From positions 2,852,001 to 2,916,000 of the forward strand of contig NZ_CP180355.1 in NCBI RefSeq assembly GCF_048007035.1: a stretch of DNA of 64,000 nt, written 5' to 3'. Shown here in pieces: positions 17,329 through 25,690 of the stretch (position 1 is the first letter of the stretch; every line of letters starts with the position of its first letter). Source of the stretch: Imperialibacter sp963977595 (GTDB lineage: Bacteria > Bacteroidota > Bacteroidia > Cytophagales > Cyclobacteriaceae). The notes under the pieces were generated by a model. It was not told the origin of the DNA and did no database searches. It worked only from the letters and a program-made list of their open reading frames with translations. Made by a program: the position numbers and the translations under genes.

Positions 17329-18306
17329 CTAGTTGTTTACCAATTCAGGTTTCTTCGGGAAGATAAGTGAGAGTATGATAGATCCTATCAACACTACCAA
17401 AATCATACTGAATGACCATATCACGGGGACGTGAATACTGAAAATGTCCACCAGCATCTTCGCTCCAATGAATATGAGGATGATCGCCAGGCCTTTTTGA
17501 AGCAGATAAAACTTATCAAGCACGTTAGACAGCAGGAAGAACATCGCCCTTAGGCCCATCACGGCAAAGATATTGGATGTGTAGATGATGAACGGGTTCT
17601 GAGTGATCGCAAACGCAGCGGGAATGGAATCTACAGCAAAAATGAGATCGGTAGATTCAATAAGAATGATAACCAGAAAAAGTGGCGTAAATATAAGCTT
17701 ACCTTGCTTGAAGATGACAAACCTGCCGCCCATGTCCCCTTTTGAGATGGGAAAGAACTTTCTGGCAAGTTGAATGAGGGGATTCTTCTCTGGCTCAATT
17801 TCCATGTCCTCATCATCCTTGAATATTTTAAGCCCGGAATAGACAAGAAACACGCCGAAGACGTACAGAATCCAATGTGCTTTGCTGATCAAAAGCGCCC
17901 CGACGAAAATGAATATTGCCCGGAAAATGATGGCGCCCAATATCCCCCAAAAAAGAATACCATGATAGTATTCATCCTTCACTTTGAAGTAGCGAAGGAT
18001 AAGAAGAATAACAAATATATTATCAATACTTAGTGCTTTCTCTGTGAGATATGCCGAGTAGAATTCAAGCATACTTTCATAGGGCGTAACGCCAGGCACA
18101 GGATTTTCATAGTAGAAATAGATAACGCCGCCGAAAATAATAGAAACAACAACCCAAAAGAGCGACTGCTGAAGGGCATCCTTTTGGCTAATCTTTCCTG
18201 GTTTCTTGTGAAAGACGCCTAGATCAAGAATTAAAAAAATAGTGATTACAATACCGAAAATGCCATACAAGAGGTTTTCACTGTTGGCTAGCAGTTGATC
18301 AAGCAT
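17329..18306 (-). CDS. TerC-family integral membrane protein
   Basis: A membrane protein of about 325 residues with seven to nine hydrophobic segments. The TerC signature of acidic residues in membrane helices is visible in TEKALSIDNIFVILLI and in STDLIFAVDSIPAAFAIT. Proteins of this family are linked to tellurite resistance and, in better studied cases, to manganese export that supports metalation of exported proteins. The ATG at 18306 is chosen over a TTG six bases upstream. No manganese riboswitch of the yybP-ykoY type is recognisable in the 300 bases before it. Confidence 0.92.
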   Translation of the reverse strand: MLDQLLANSENLLYGIFGIVITIFLILDLGVFHKKPGKISQKDALQQSLFWVVVSIIFGGVIYFYYENPVPGVTPYESMLEFYSAYLTEKALSIDNIFVILLILRYFKVKDEYYHGILFWGILGAIIFRAIFIFVGALLISKAHWILYVFGVFLVYSGLKIFKDDEDMEIEPEKNPLIQLARKFFPISKGDMGGRFVIFKQGKLIFTPLFLVIILIESTDLIFAVDSIPAAFAITQNPFIIYTSNIFAVMGLRAMFFLLSNVLDKFYLLQKGLAIILIFIGAKMLVDIFSIHVPVIWSFSMILVVLIGSIILSLIFPKKPELVNN

Positions 18307-18610
18307 AAACAAAAGGCGTTAGGACACAGGTCAAAAAAGGCATTGTAAAGAAAATAATAGCTGCGGTTTTTTTCAAACGACCGGCAAATTAAACAAGAAT
18401 TAGGCAATATAAAAAACCACGCTGATAGTCAAAAGAGTGGATTATATTGGAAATGTACAATTTAAAAGTTTCTCAAAATACGTATGAATATCATTAGGAT
18501 AGCTGACCTTGTCGGAAATCCTATTTGAGGTGAACTAAATTGTTTGAATTAACTCATTTCATTTGATAATACTACGGTTTTTTTGTAAAATCATTGTATA
18601 AAAGAGCTGT
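18307..18610. other. Divergent intergenic region without a recognised gene
   Basis: This AT-rich stretch separates the divergent terC and the 81-residue membrane protein gene. It must hold both promoters, but I find no exact TAnnTTTG octamer with a partner -33 element, no structured leader that I know, and no open frame with a credible start. Confidence 0.5.
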
Positions 18611-18856
18611 ATGCTAGGTGGTTATACTTTAGACCTTATCCTTGTTGGGATTGCTTATCTGATACTCGTGTATCTGATGGTCACTCTAATGAAGAAGAGA
18701 AATAAAGATGTCGGCGGGCATGACGACGACGACGACGGAGGTATCACTGTCAAGGGGCCTCCAGAAATCGATCTCCCTCCAGGCGTTTGCCTGCCAGACG
18801 GCAATCCAAGACTGGTGTTCATTGACGAAGAAGAGCGGGAAGAAATGCCAGTTTGA
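18611..18856 (+). CDS. Small single-span membrane protein
   Basis: An 81-residue protein with one membrane helix (about residues 8-27, LDLILVGIAYLILVYLMVTL), a short basic patch KKRNK and then an acidic cytoplasmic-looking tail with a run of five Asp residues (GHDDDDDGG) and a Pro-rich segment. I do not recognise a family. The stop lies one base before the end of the convergent Fur-family gene. The positive-inside rule suggests the tail faces the cytoplasm. Confidence 0.65.
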   Translation: MLGGYTLDLILVGIAYLILVYLMVTLMKKRNKDVGGHDDDDDGGITVKGPPEIDLPPGVCLPDGNPRLVFIDEEEREEMPV

Positions 18857-18857
18857 G

Positions 18858-19280
18858 TTATTGTTGACAGTCTTTACAATACCCGGTCACCAGCATGCTT
18901 ACATCCATCAAAACATACCCGGCCGGTAGTTTTATTCCAGGAATGTCTGATTCGTCGAGGCAAGTTGTGAGCCCACACCTGATGCATTTAAAGTGAACAT
19001 GCTCATGCTTGTGCAAGTCTTCGGAGCAGTCGGCATTGCACAAAGCATATTTCTGAGCTCCGTTATCATCAAGAACTTTATGAATCAAACCTTTATCTAC
19101 AAAGGTCTTTAGCGTTCGGTACACAGTCACCCTGTCGTAATGTTCGCTTACCCTGTCCTCAATATCGGCATGCGACAAGGCAAAATCGTGCTCATAGAAT
19201 ATAGCAAGTATGTCCGTCCTGCATTGCGTGTTTCGCAGTCGATGTCCTTTGAGCGTTTCTTTTAAAATTAATTCTGACAT
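18858..19280 (-). CDS. Fur-family metal-responsive transcriptional regulator
   Basis: The 140-residue protein has the Fur layout: an N-terminal winged helix (LRNTQCRTDILAIF, VTVYRTLKTFVDKGL) and a C-terminal dimer/metal domain. The His-rich loop HKHEHVHFKC and the structural zinc pairs Cys99/Cys102 and Cys135/Cys138 are in place. The sequence alone does not separate Fur, Zur and Per types; the palindrome at 4076 would be a natural target for a Zur-like protein. The ABC exporter gene lies 77 bases upstream in the same direction, so the regulator may be co-transcribed with it or have its own promoter. Confidence 0.9.
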   Translation of the reverse strand: MSELILKETLKGHRLRNTQCRTDILAIFYEHDFALSHADIEDRVSEHYDRVTVYRTLKTFVDKGLIHKVLDDNGAQKYALCNADCSEDLHKHEHVHFKCIRCGLTTCLDESDIPGIKLPAGYVLMDVSMLVTGYCKDCQQ

Positions 19281-19357
19281 TCCTGTATGCTACCGGGTGT
19301 TTGGTTGTACAGTAATTTTTGAACAATATACAAAGCTCCTGATTAGACTGAAAGTGA

Positions 19358-21160
19358 TTAGGACACTTCGAGTTGAAGCTTCACCAGTTGGCTGTATTTC
19401 CCCTCCTCATCATTTGTCAACTCGTCATGAGTCCCTTGCTCAGTAATTTGCCCGTCACCTATCACATAAATCCGATCCACCTTTCTAATCGTCGCCAGTC
19501 GGTGAGCAATGATAATCGTTGTGCGATCCTTCATGAGTTTCTCCAGGGCATCCTGCACCAGTCGCTCCGACTCGGCATCCAGCGAGCTGGTGGCTTCATC
19601 TAGTATTAAAATAGAAGGGTTTTTCAAAATAGCCCTGGCGATAGCAATCCGCTGCCGCTGACCCCCGCTTAGTTTTATGCCCCGCTCGCCCACAATGGTA
19701 TCAAACTGTTCGGGAAAGCTTAGGATAAAGTCCAGGGCGTTAGCCTGCCGGGCAGCTTCCACTACTTCGTCTTCTGTGGCGTCGGGTTTACCGTAGCGAA
19801 TATTCTCTAAAATAGTGCCGCCGAAAAGAATCACCTCCTGAGGCACAATACCGATGTGCTTCCGCAAAGCTGAAATAGAATAAGATTGGTTGTCCTTTCC
19901 ATCAATCAATATTTTTCCCGTATCTGGCTGATAAAACCTCATCAGCAGCTGAATGATTGTCGACTTACCCGCTCCACTTTGACCTACCAGCGCCACCTTG
20001 CTACCATGAGGCACGTGGAAGCTTATGTTCTTCAGCACTGGCATTTCTTTGCGGGTAGGGTAACTAAAGGTCACATTTTCGTAAGCAATCTCGCCTTCTA
20101 TATTGATCGATTCCTGCTCCTTGCTTTCCACCTCCTCAGTTTCCTCAAGAATCTCCAGGATCCGCTCCGAAGCACCAATTGCCTTCTGTATCTGACCAAA
20201 CAGATCCCCTAGGCCGGCAATTGACCCACCGATGAAAGTGGTGTAGAGCACGAATGAAAGCAGATCACCAACCGTCAGCTCTCCGTTTTGAACCAGCGTG
20301 GCACCATACCACATCACGCCAACTATGCCGCCAAACAAGGCAAAAATTACAAAAGAGATAAAACCTGCCCGATAAGTAGCGGTTTTCAAAGCCACCTTTA
20401 CTACCGCCGACATTGACGTCCGGTACCTTTTGATCTCATACTGCTCGTTGGTAAAAGCTTTTACGGTATGAACAGACTGGAGCGTCTCTTCGGCCACTAC
20501 GCTGGCGTTGGCCAAAGCGTCCTGGGTTTTTTTTGACATTTTCCGGATAAACCTGCCGAAAAACATCGCTGCCAGAATTAACACCGGGAAAGTGGCCAAC
20601 ATAAAAACACTCAGCGACGGCATCGTGTAAAAAATCAGCCCAAGGCCAATGATCAAGATTGATGTTTGACGAATCAGCTCCGCCAGGGTTACAGTAAATG
20701 TGTCCTGAATCATTGTCACATCCGAAGTGATTCGGCTGATCAGCTCTCCTGTTCTCTTGCTGTCGTAAAAGGTAATGGGCAGCCTGATAAGCTTTTGATA
20801 AAGATGGGTTCTTATGTCGGCGACTGTGCGCTCAGACACGGTTGCAAAGAAATAAACCCGAAAAAAGGAGACAATGCTTTGCACCAGCAAAATCCCTATG
20901 AGTGCCAGCGCAATCGACGTGATGTCGTTGAGCAACCACGACCCCTTGCCAGAGGCAACATCGATGAGCTTGCCGGCCACATAAGGAAAGGACAGCAGTA
21001 TGCCACTTGTAAAAAGTAATAGAACCAAGCCTGCTATGAATCCAGCCTTATAGGGCAAAATAAATCTGAAAACACCTAAAAGCTTTTTGAAATTATCTTT
21101 ATTGAGGGGGCGCTTCTCTTCTTTTTCAAGTGTGGAGAACCGTGAGTTACTTCTTGCCAT
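19358..21160 (-). CDS. ABC exporter, membrane and ATPase domains fused
   Basis: A 600-residue half transporter of the MsbA/BmrA type: six membrane helices in the first 330 residues and an ATPase domain after that. Walker A GQSGAGKST, Q-loop VPQE, signature LSGGQRQRIAIARA, Walker B ILILDEATSSLD and the switch IIAHRL are all intact, so a functional homodimer is expected. The substrate (lipid, drug or peptide) cannot be told. It resembles the exporter at 44762 in layout but the two are clearly different proteins. A TAACTTTG element (21234-21241 on the minus strand) is a candidate -7 site with a leader of about 70 bases. Confidence 0.94.
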   Translation of the reverse strand: MARSNSRFSTLEKEEKRPLNKDNFKKLLGVFRFILPYKAGFIAGLVLLLFTSGILLSFPYVAGKLIDVASGKGSWLLNDITSIALALIGILLVQSIVSFFRVYFFATVSERTVADIRTHLYQKLIRLPITFYDSKRTGELISRITSDVTMIQDTFTVTLAELIRQTSILIIGLGLIFYTMPSLSVFMLATFPVLILAAMFFGRFIRKMSKKTQDALANASVVAEETLQSVHTVKAFTNEQYEIKRYRTSMSAVVKVALKTATYRAGFISFVIFALFGGIVGVMWYGATLVQNGELTVGDLLSFVLYTTFIGGSIAGLGDLFGQIQKAIGASERILEILEETEEVESKEQESINIEGEIAYENVTFSYPTRKEMPVLKNISFHVPHGSKVALVGQSGAGKSTIIQLLMRFYQPDTGKILIDGKDNQSYSISALRKHIGIVPQEVILFGGTILENIRYGKPDATEDEVVEAARQANALDFILSFPEQFDTIVGERGIKLSGGQRQRIAIARAILKNPSILILDEATSSLDAESERLVQDALEKLMKDRTTIIIAHRLATIRKVDRIYVIGDGQITEQGTHDELTNDEEGKYSQLVKLQLEVS

Positions 21161-21233
21161 CAGCTACTTATATCAAACAATATTCAAAACCTTAAGTAAT
21201 ACATTGGGTACTGACAAAAAGTTTTGTTCGGTG

Positions 21234-21241
21234 CAAAGTTA
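21234..21241 (-). promoter_or_regulatory. Candidate -7 element (TAACTTTG) for the ABC exporter
   Basis: Exact TAnnTTTG match on the minus strand, 74 bases before the exporter ATG. A -33 TTG is not evident. The surrounding 296-base gap between 21161 and 21456 also has to hold the promoter of the divergent stress protein gene. Confidence 0.35.
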
Positions 21242-21456
21242 AGAACCTAATCCCCGAATCGAGAGAGAAATCGAATGACAATTTCGACGGCCTGACGGAA
21301 ATCATCAATGACTCTTATAAAATTCATTGTAATTATCAGAAATATGACAAATATTCATGTCTGGATATTGCTCAGTTTGCCTGCCCATTTCGGGGACAAG
21401 TTATTCTTGAGCCAAATATTCTTTTAAGTCAAAAGTGCCATTATAATCAATCCGTC

Positions 21457-22374
21457 ATGTACCCACTTCAGCGAATTCTTGTTTGCCTAGACTTGTCACC
21501 CATCGATCAGACTCTGATGGAGTATACAGCCCATCTTAGCAAAGTGCTTCCCGAGGCAAAAGTCTACTTTATCCATGTCTCAAAAAAGCTGGAGATTCCT
21601 GAGGAGATCAAGAAAATGTTCCCGAACATCACCGGGCCGGCGGATGAGGCGCTTGAAAAAGGAATCAATGACGAGGCCTCCAAGTATTTTGCGAATAAAT
21701 GTGACACGCCTTATGAGGCAGTAGTGAAAGACGGCAACGAGACTGAACAGATTTTGAAATGGTCGCAGGTGAAGGAAATAGACCTGATTGTGATGGGGCT
21801 CAAAAAATCTTTGAAGGGTGCTGGCACCAATGCAGCAAAAATAACCGCCATCTGCCATGCTTCAGTGTTGTTTGTGCCTGAAAACGCTTCTTTCAAACTA
21901 GATAGGGTGATGGTACCTGTCGATTTTTCCAAAAACTCTGCCATGGCAGTTGATCAGGCCATGGCCTTAAAAAAATTGGGAAATGTGGAGGTTCTTCTTC
22001 AAAATGTCTACAAAGTTCCCGTTGGCTATCACTACACCGGCAAAGAGTACGTCGATTTTGCCATCATTATGAAGCACAATGCGGAAAAGCAGATGAAGAC
22101 TTTTTTGAGTGCATATCAAATCAATGGGGAGGATGTAACACAAGTTTTTAACCTTGATGAAGATGACAAGCCAGCTGATGTGATTTTTACGGAGGCCAAA
22201 GTGCAATCGGCCGACATGATCATCCTCGGTTCGAAAGGAAGAACGATGGTGGCTGCCTTGCTTATGGGAAGTGTCGCTGTTGAGCTCTTACGGGCCAATA
22301 AAGAGATTCCTTATATGATCGTAAAAGACAAAAAGGCAAACATGGGATTCATGCAAGCCTTCAAGAACCTTTAA
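21457..22374 (+). CDS. Tandem universal stress protein
   Basis: The 305-residue protein holds two Usp domains (about 1-145 and 146-290). The second has the ATP-binding pattern Gly-x2-Gly-x9-Gly-Ser (GSKGRTMVAALLMGSVA), while the first (LIVMGLKKSLKGAGTNAAK) lacks it, so probably only the second binds ATP. Tandem Usp proteins in Bacteroidota are often found next to respiratory or stress genes; here it is a single gene. The stop overlaps the end of the convergent lipoprotein gene by four bases. Confidence 0.9.
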   Translation: MYPLQRILVCLDLSPIDQTLMEYTAHLSKVLPEAKVYFIHVSKKLEIPEEIKKMFPNITGPADEALEKGINDEASKYFANKCDTPYEAVVKDGNETEQILKWSQVKEIDLIVMGLKKSLKGAGTNAAKITAICHASVLFVPENASFKLDRVMVPVDFSKNSAMAVDQAMALKKLGNVEVLLQNVYKVPVGYHYTGKEYVDFAIIMKHNAEKQMKTFLSAYQINGEDVTQVFNLDEDDKPADVIFTEAKVQSADMIILGSKGRTMVAALLMGSVAVELLRANKEIPYMIVKDKKANMGFMQAFKNL

Positions 22375-22943
22375 TTGAGTGCTTTTGCCTCAATTTGATA
22401 GTTTACTGTGTCCTTCATCAATATTTTTTGAAAGCCCCTGATGCTGTAGCTTTCTAAGGTGGACATCCCGTTTTGCGTAGCAAAAGTGGCAGATAGCTCA
22501 CGACTGTTTTGGTATAATGCGTTTTCCTCTTCGAACCTGCCTGAAAACGCAACCACATTCCCCTGACTATCATAATCAAGCTTCATCCACTGCACACCAG
22601 ATTCAACCTCTGGCTTCTTTTTGTAAAGAACGCTGCTGCCATCAGATGAATTGGTCTTTTCCTCACTGAACGCCCCGACCAGCACTGCTTTGTTAATGTC
22701 CATATTAATGAACATTGATAGCTCCTTGGTCCATTCAAGGCTATCAAACTTTAGCGTCTTCGTCTCAATGAGGCTGTCAATAGAGGCAGATTTTTCAAAC
22801 GAAACGTTTTTTATAAGTTTAGCCTGCGACAGAAACAACTCAGCCACATCAAAGTAATTCGAAATTTTTTTCGCTGAGGAGCTGCTTTCACAGCTACTCA
22901 GCGCCAGGCCCAACATTAATGAGCCGATAACAATATTCCTCAT
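22371..22943 (-). CDS. Lipoprotein of unknown function coupled to gpmI
   Basis: A 190-residue lipoprotein: the signal peptide ends in LALSSCESSSS, with Cys18 as the lipidation site. The mature part has alternating hydrophobic residues that suggest a mainly beta fold. I do not recognise a family. Its ATG overlaps the gpmI stop (ATGA, four bases), so it is translated from the gpmI message, an odd partner for a glycolytic enzyme. Confidence 0.8.
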   Translation of the reverse strand: MRNIVIGSLMLGLALSSCESSSSAKKISNYFDVAELFLSQAKLIKNVSFEKSASIDSLIETKTLKFDSLEWTKELSMFINMDINKAVLVGAFSEEKTNSSDGSSVLYKKKPEVESGVQWMKLDYDSQGNVVAFSGRFEEENALYQNSRELSATFATQNGMSTLESYSIRGFQKILMKDTVNYQIEAKALN

Positions 22944-24460
22944 ATAAGTTCTTCGCCAGTCATTTCTGCTGGCTTTGGAATGCCAATCATCTTAAGAATC
23001 GTTGGCGCCAAATCTCCGAGTTTTCCATCCTTAATCGGGCCACGATAGTCGTTGTCTACGAGAATACACGGCACAGGGTTGGTGGTGTGGGCTGTATTGG
23101 GTGATCCATCTTCATTGATCATCATGTCGGAGTTGCCGTGGTCGGCAATGATAAATGTGCTGTAGCCATTTTCAAGGGCCACATTCACAACAGCCTCAGC
23201 ACAACGATCAACAGTTTCGACCGCCTTTACAGCCGCCTCAAACACCCCGGTGTGGCCTACCATGTCGGGGTTGGCGAAGTTGAGGCAAACAAAGTCGGTT
23301 TCTTGCTTCTTTAGCTCCGGGATGATGGCGTCACGAATGTCCTCAGCACTCATCTCGGGTTTCAAATCGTACGTAGCCACTTTAGGCGACGGGCAAAGAA
23401 GCCTTTTCTCCCCATCAAACGGCTCTTCCCTTCCACCGGAAAAGAAGAACGTAACGTGGGGGTATTTCTCTGTTTCTGCAATCCTAATCTGTTTTTTGCC
23501 GTGGGCTGCCAGTACCTCGCCAAGGGTATTGACCAGATTGTCCTTATCGAACAACACTTTCACTTCTTTGAAGGTGTCGTCGTAGTTGGTCATGGTCACA
23601 TAGTACAGCGGCAATTTCTTCATGCCGTGCTCTGGAAAGTCTTTTTGCGTGAGCACTTCGGTAATCTCCCTTCCTCTGTCAGTACGGAAATTGAAGCACA
23701 AAACCACATCTCCTTCTTCTATAACAGCCAGCGGTTTCCCAGCGGCGTCCGTATGTATGATAGGCTTGATGAATTCGTCAGTAACATTTTCATCGTATGA
23801 GGCCTGCATTTCTTTCAATACATCACCAGTTTTTTTGCCCTCACCTTTCACCATAGCATCGTAGGCCAGCTTCACCCGCTCCCAACGCTTGTCTCTGTCC
23901 ATGGCAAAGTAGCGCCCAGTGATGCTTGCAACGGCCCCGGCAGTTTTGCTCATATGCGACTGAAGGTCTTTCAGAAAGCCAAGCCCCGACTTTGGATCGC
24001 AGTCACGGCCGTCAGTGAAGGCGTGCACAAATACTTTTTCCAGCCCTTTTTCATGGGCAAGAGAGCATAACCCCTTCAAATGCAGAATGTGTGAATGAAC
24101 ACCGCCATCGGAAACCAACCCAATGAAGTGCACCTTCTTATTGTTCTTTTTGGCATAAACCAATGCTTTGATCAGCTCTTCGTTATCGCCAAGGGTGTTT
24201 TCTTCGACTGCCTTGTTGAGCTTTACCAAATCCTGATACACAACTCTTCCGGCTCCGAGGTTCATATGCCCTACTTCACTGTTGCCCATTTGTCCGTCCG
24301 GCAAACCGACGAACAGACCCGAGGCCTGAAGCTTGCTGTGTGGATATTTTTTATAGAGCGAATCTACAAAAGGTGTATTGGCTGCATCAACAGCAGACAC
24401 TTTCGGGTTGGAGGCGATTCCCCAGCCATCCAAAATCATCAGAATTACTTTCTTATTCAT
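22940..24460 (-). CDS. gpmI: 2,3-bisphosphoglycerate-independent phosphoglycerate mutase
   Basis: The 506-residue enzyme interconverts 3- and 2-phosphoglycerate with two manganese ions. The alkaline-phosphatase-like metal site is visible at the start (LMILDGWG), with the nucleophile Ser61 in GQMGNSEVGHMNLGAGR, and again near the end (NFANPDMVGHTG, IADHGNSDMM). The phosphotransferase insert carries VSDGGVHSH and TDGRDCDP. Length is normal. A TATATTTG element six bases before the ATG suggests a very short or absent mRNA leader. Confidence 0.97.
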   Translation of the reverse strand: MNKKVILMILDGWGIASNPKVSAVDAANTPFVDSLYKKYPHSKLQASGLFVGLPDGQMGNSEVGHMNLGAGRVVYQDLVKLNKAVEENTLGDNEELIKALVYAKKNNKKVHFIGLVSDGGVHSHILHLKGLCSLAHEKGLEKVFVHAFTDGRDCDPKSGLGFLKDLQSHMSKTAGAVASITGRYFAMDRDKRWERVKLAYDAMVKGEGKKTGDVLKEMQASYDENVTDEFIKPIIHTDAAGKPLAVIEEGDVVLCFNFRTDRGREITEVLTQKDFPEHGMKKLPLYYVTMTNYDDTFKEVKVLFDKDNLVNTLGEVLAAHGKKQIRIAETEKYPHVTFFFSGGREEPFDGEKRLLCPSPKVATYDLKPEMSAEDIRDAIIPELKKQETDFVCLNFANPDMVGHTGVFEAAVKAVETVDRCAEAVVNVALENGYSTFIIADHGNSDMMINEDGSPNTAHTTNPVPCILVDNDYRGPIKDGKLGDLAPTILKMIGIPKPAEMTGEELI

Positions 24461-24465
24461 AGGGG

Positions 24466-24473
24466 CAAATATA
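24466..24473 (-). promoter_or_regulatory. Candidate -7 element (TATATTTG) directly before gpmI
   Basis: Exact TAnnTTTG match on the minus strand; the ATG lies six bases after it. Transcription starting at the usual distance would place the 5' end at or next to the start codon. No good -33 TTG is seen. Confidence 0.4.
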
Positions 24474-24606
24474 CGGTTGTCCTTTTTTCTTTTGTAACTG
24501 CTGCCTGATTATGTTAGTTTCATTCTATCAAATTCTTAGTCTCTATTTTTCAAACTGCTCAATAATGGCGCAATTTTTGTTGCTCACAACTGTTGAATTC
24601 AGAATC

Positions 24607-24993
24607 ATGAAACGGTTTACAATATTATTTCTTTTTACTGCTACCATGGCCTTTGGCCAAACACAAACGGAGGTAGTAGGCAATGTGAAAGCGGCTATTA
24701 AAGCTGGCTCTTCCAAAGAGCTTGTGCGCTATTTTAACGAAACTGTGTCGCTGAATGTAGACGGCGAAAAGTCGAATTACAGTAAAACACAGGCCGAAAT
24801 AATTATGAAGGATTTCTTCAAAGAGAATCCTCCTTCTTCATTTGACTATATACACCAGGGAAATTCGAAAGAAGGTTTGCTCTACACCATTGGTCAGCTT
24901 TCACACCCCAACGGAACGTACAGGGTATACATGCTGCTGAAATCGTTCAATGGCAAGTATCTGGTGGATACGCTTGACTTGACTAAGGAATAG
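24607..24993 (+). CDS. Small secreted DUF4783-like protein
   Basis: A 128-residue exported protein with a clean signal peptide (MKRFTILFLFTATMAFG, cleavage before Gln). The mature domain (VKAAIKAGSSKELVRYFNETVSLNVDG, YSKTQAEIIMKDFFKENPP, GKYLVDTLDLTKE) resembles the DUF4783 family of Bacteroidota, which has a fold related to NTF2-like proteins. The function is unknown. An upstream in-frame ATG at 24511 would add 32 residues ahead of the signal peptide and is not used. Confidence 0.8.
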   Translation: MKRFTILFLFTATMAFGQTQTEVVGNVKAAIKAGSSKELVRYFNETVSLNVDGEKSNYSKTQAEIIMKDFFKENPPSSFDYIHQGNSKEGLLYTIGQLSHPNGTYRVYMLLKSFNGKYLVDTLDLTKE

Positions 24994-25001
24994 TCTCCAA
25001 A

Positions 25002-25385
25002 TTACCAAACTGCATTCTCGAAGTTTTCTCCAATAAGTGAGTCCTTGGTTACCAGGACAAAATTTTCTAATTGCGCTTGACTTACAATCATTCTATCGAA
25101 TGGATCTCGTGTCCAGGAATGTTCCATCGCTTTATTCACAAGCACATGCAGCGGGCTGTCCCGATTAGTAAGGGCTATCTCTATTTCCAAACTCTTCAGA
25201 ACAACATCTGGGGCTACTTTTATCTTTCCTATTTCAAAGAGATATTTCAACTCAAGTCTTACAAATGAGGAATAGTGTAGTTTGGATTCTTCTATGACTG
25301 AGATTGCTCTCGGCGAAATTTTATTAATTTCTCCCCCATACAACCAGATAACGACATGTGTGTCTAAATAGGCTTCTTGTTCCAT
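25002..25385 (-). CDS. PIN-domain toxin, VapC type
   Basis: The 127-residue protein is a PIN-domain ribonuclease: LDTHVVIWL gives the first Asp (Asp8), VRLELKYL the acidic second motif, and DPFDRMIVSQAQ the third, with TKD near the end. Such toxins cut RNA and stop growth. The gene overlaps the upstream antitoxin gene by 22 bases, a classic toxin-antitoxin arrangement. The variant with TRDPFDR is the one often paired with Phd/YefM antitoxins. Confidence 0.9.
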   Translation of the reverse strand: MEQEAYLDTHVVIWLYGGEINKISPRAISVIEESKLHYSSFVRLELKYLFEIGKIKVAPDVVLKSLEIEIALTNRDSPLHVLVNKAMEHSWTRDPFDRMIVSQAQLENFVLVTKDSLIGENFENAVW

Positions 25386-25594
25386 TCGCTACTCCAGTCT
25401 ATATGAACAAGCTCCTCAGCGTCTCCCACAATCACATCACGTTTTTTCAAGTTAGCCAACTTAGAAGCTTGATTTTCCACTACAATTTTGAGGGTTTTTC
25501 CCTTTCGTTTTATTTCCAGGGGCTCGCCAGTTTCAGCCACTTGATCAAGTAACTTATAAATGTTCTGCCTTAGTTTTGAAGTTGTTATTCCCAT
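25364..25594 (-). CDS. Phd/YefM-type antitoxin
   Basis: A 76-residue protein beginning MGITTSKLRQNIYKLLDQ, the DNA-binding dimerisation fold of Phd/YefM antitoxins, with TGEPLEIKRKGK following. The C-terminal tail (DWSSEWNKKPI) is the part that would fold on the toxin. The ATG at 25594 is chosen because the operator repeat at 25604-25635 lies just upstream; a longer frame starting at 25678 would run through that repeat and through the terminator. Confidence 0.88.
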   Translation of the reverse strand: MGITTSKLRQNIYKLLDQVAETGEPLEIKRKGKTLKIVVENQASKLANLKKRDVIVGDAEELVHIDWSSEWNKKPI

Positions 25595-25603
25595 AGTTGA
25601 CAA

Positions 25604-25635
25604 TACGTACGATAAATATAAATAGTTCGTACGTA
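25604..25635. promoter_or_regulatory. Paired palindromic operator of the toxin-antitoxin module
   Basis: TACGTACGA (25604-25612) and TCGTACGTA (25627-25635) are perfect inverted copies with 14 bases between them, and each contains the palindrome CGTACG. The site starts ten bases before the antitoxin ATG. Phd and YefM proteins repress their own operons by binding two neighbouring palindromes, and this layout fits that. Confidence 0.65.
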
Positions 25636-25642
25636 AAACAAA

Positions 25643-25668
25643 AAAGCCAGTACTGCAACTGGCCTTTT
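25643..25668 (-). terminator. Rho-independent terminator of the sortilin-like gene
   Basis: Read on the minus strand: GCCAGT, loop TGCAGT, ACTGGC, followed by a run of T. The stem is extended by A/T pairs with one bulged G. It lies 23 bases after the stop of the gene ending at 25691 and shields the toxin-antitoxin promoter downstream. Confidence 0.7.
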
Positions 25669-25690
25669 TGTCGATCAATAGTTGATATTA

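Noticed and set aside
18307..18610. Manganese riboswitch before terC
   Set aside because: I looked for the yybP-ykoY loops on the minus strand and did not find the conserved sequences.
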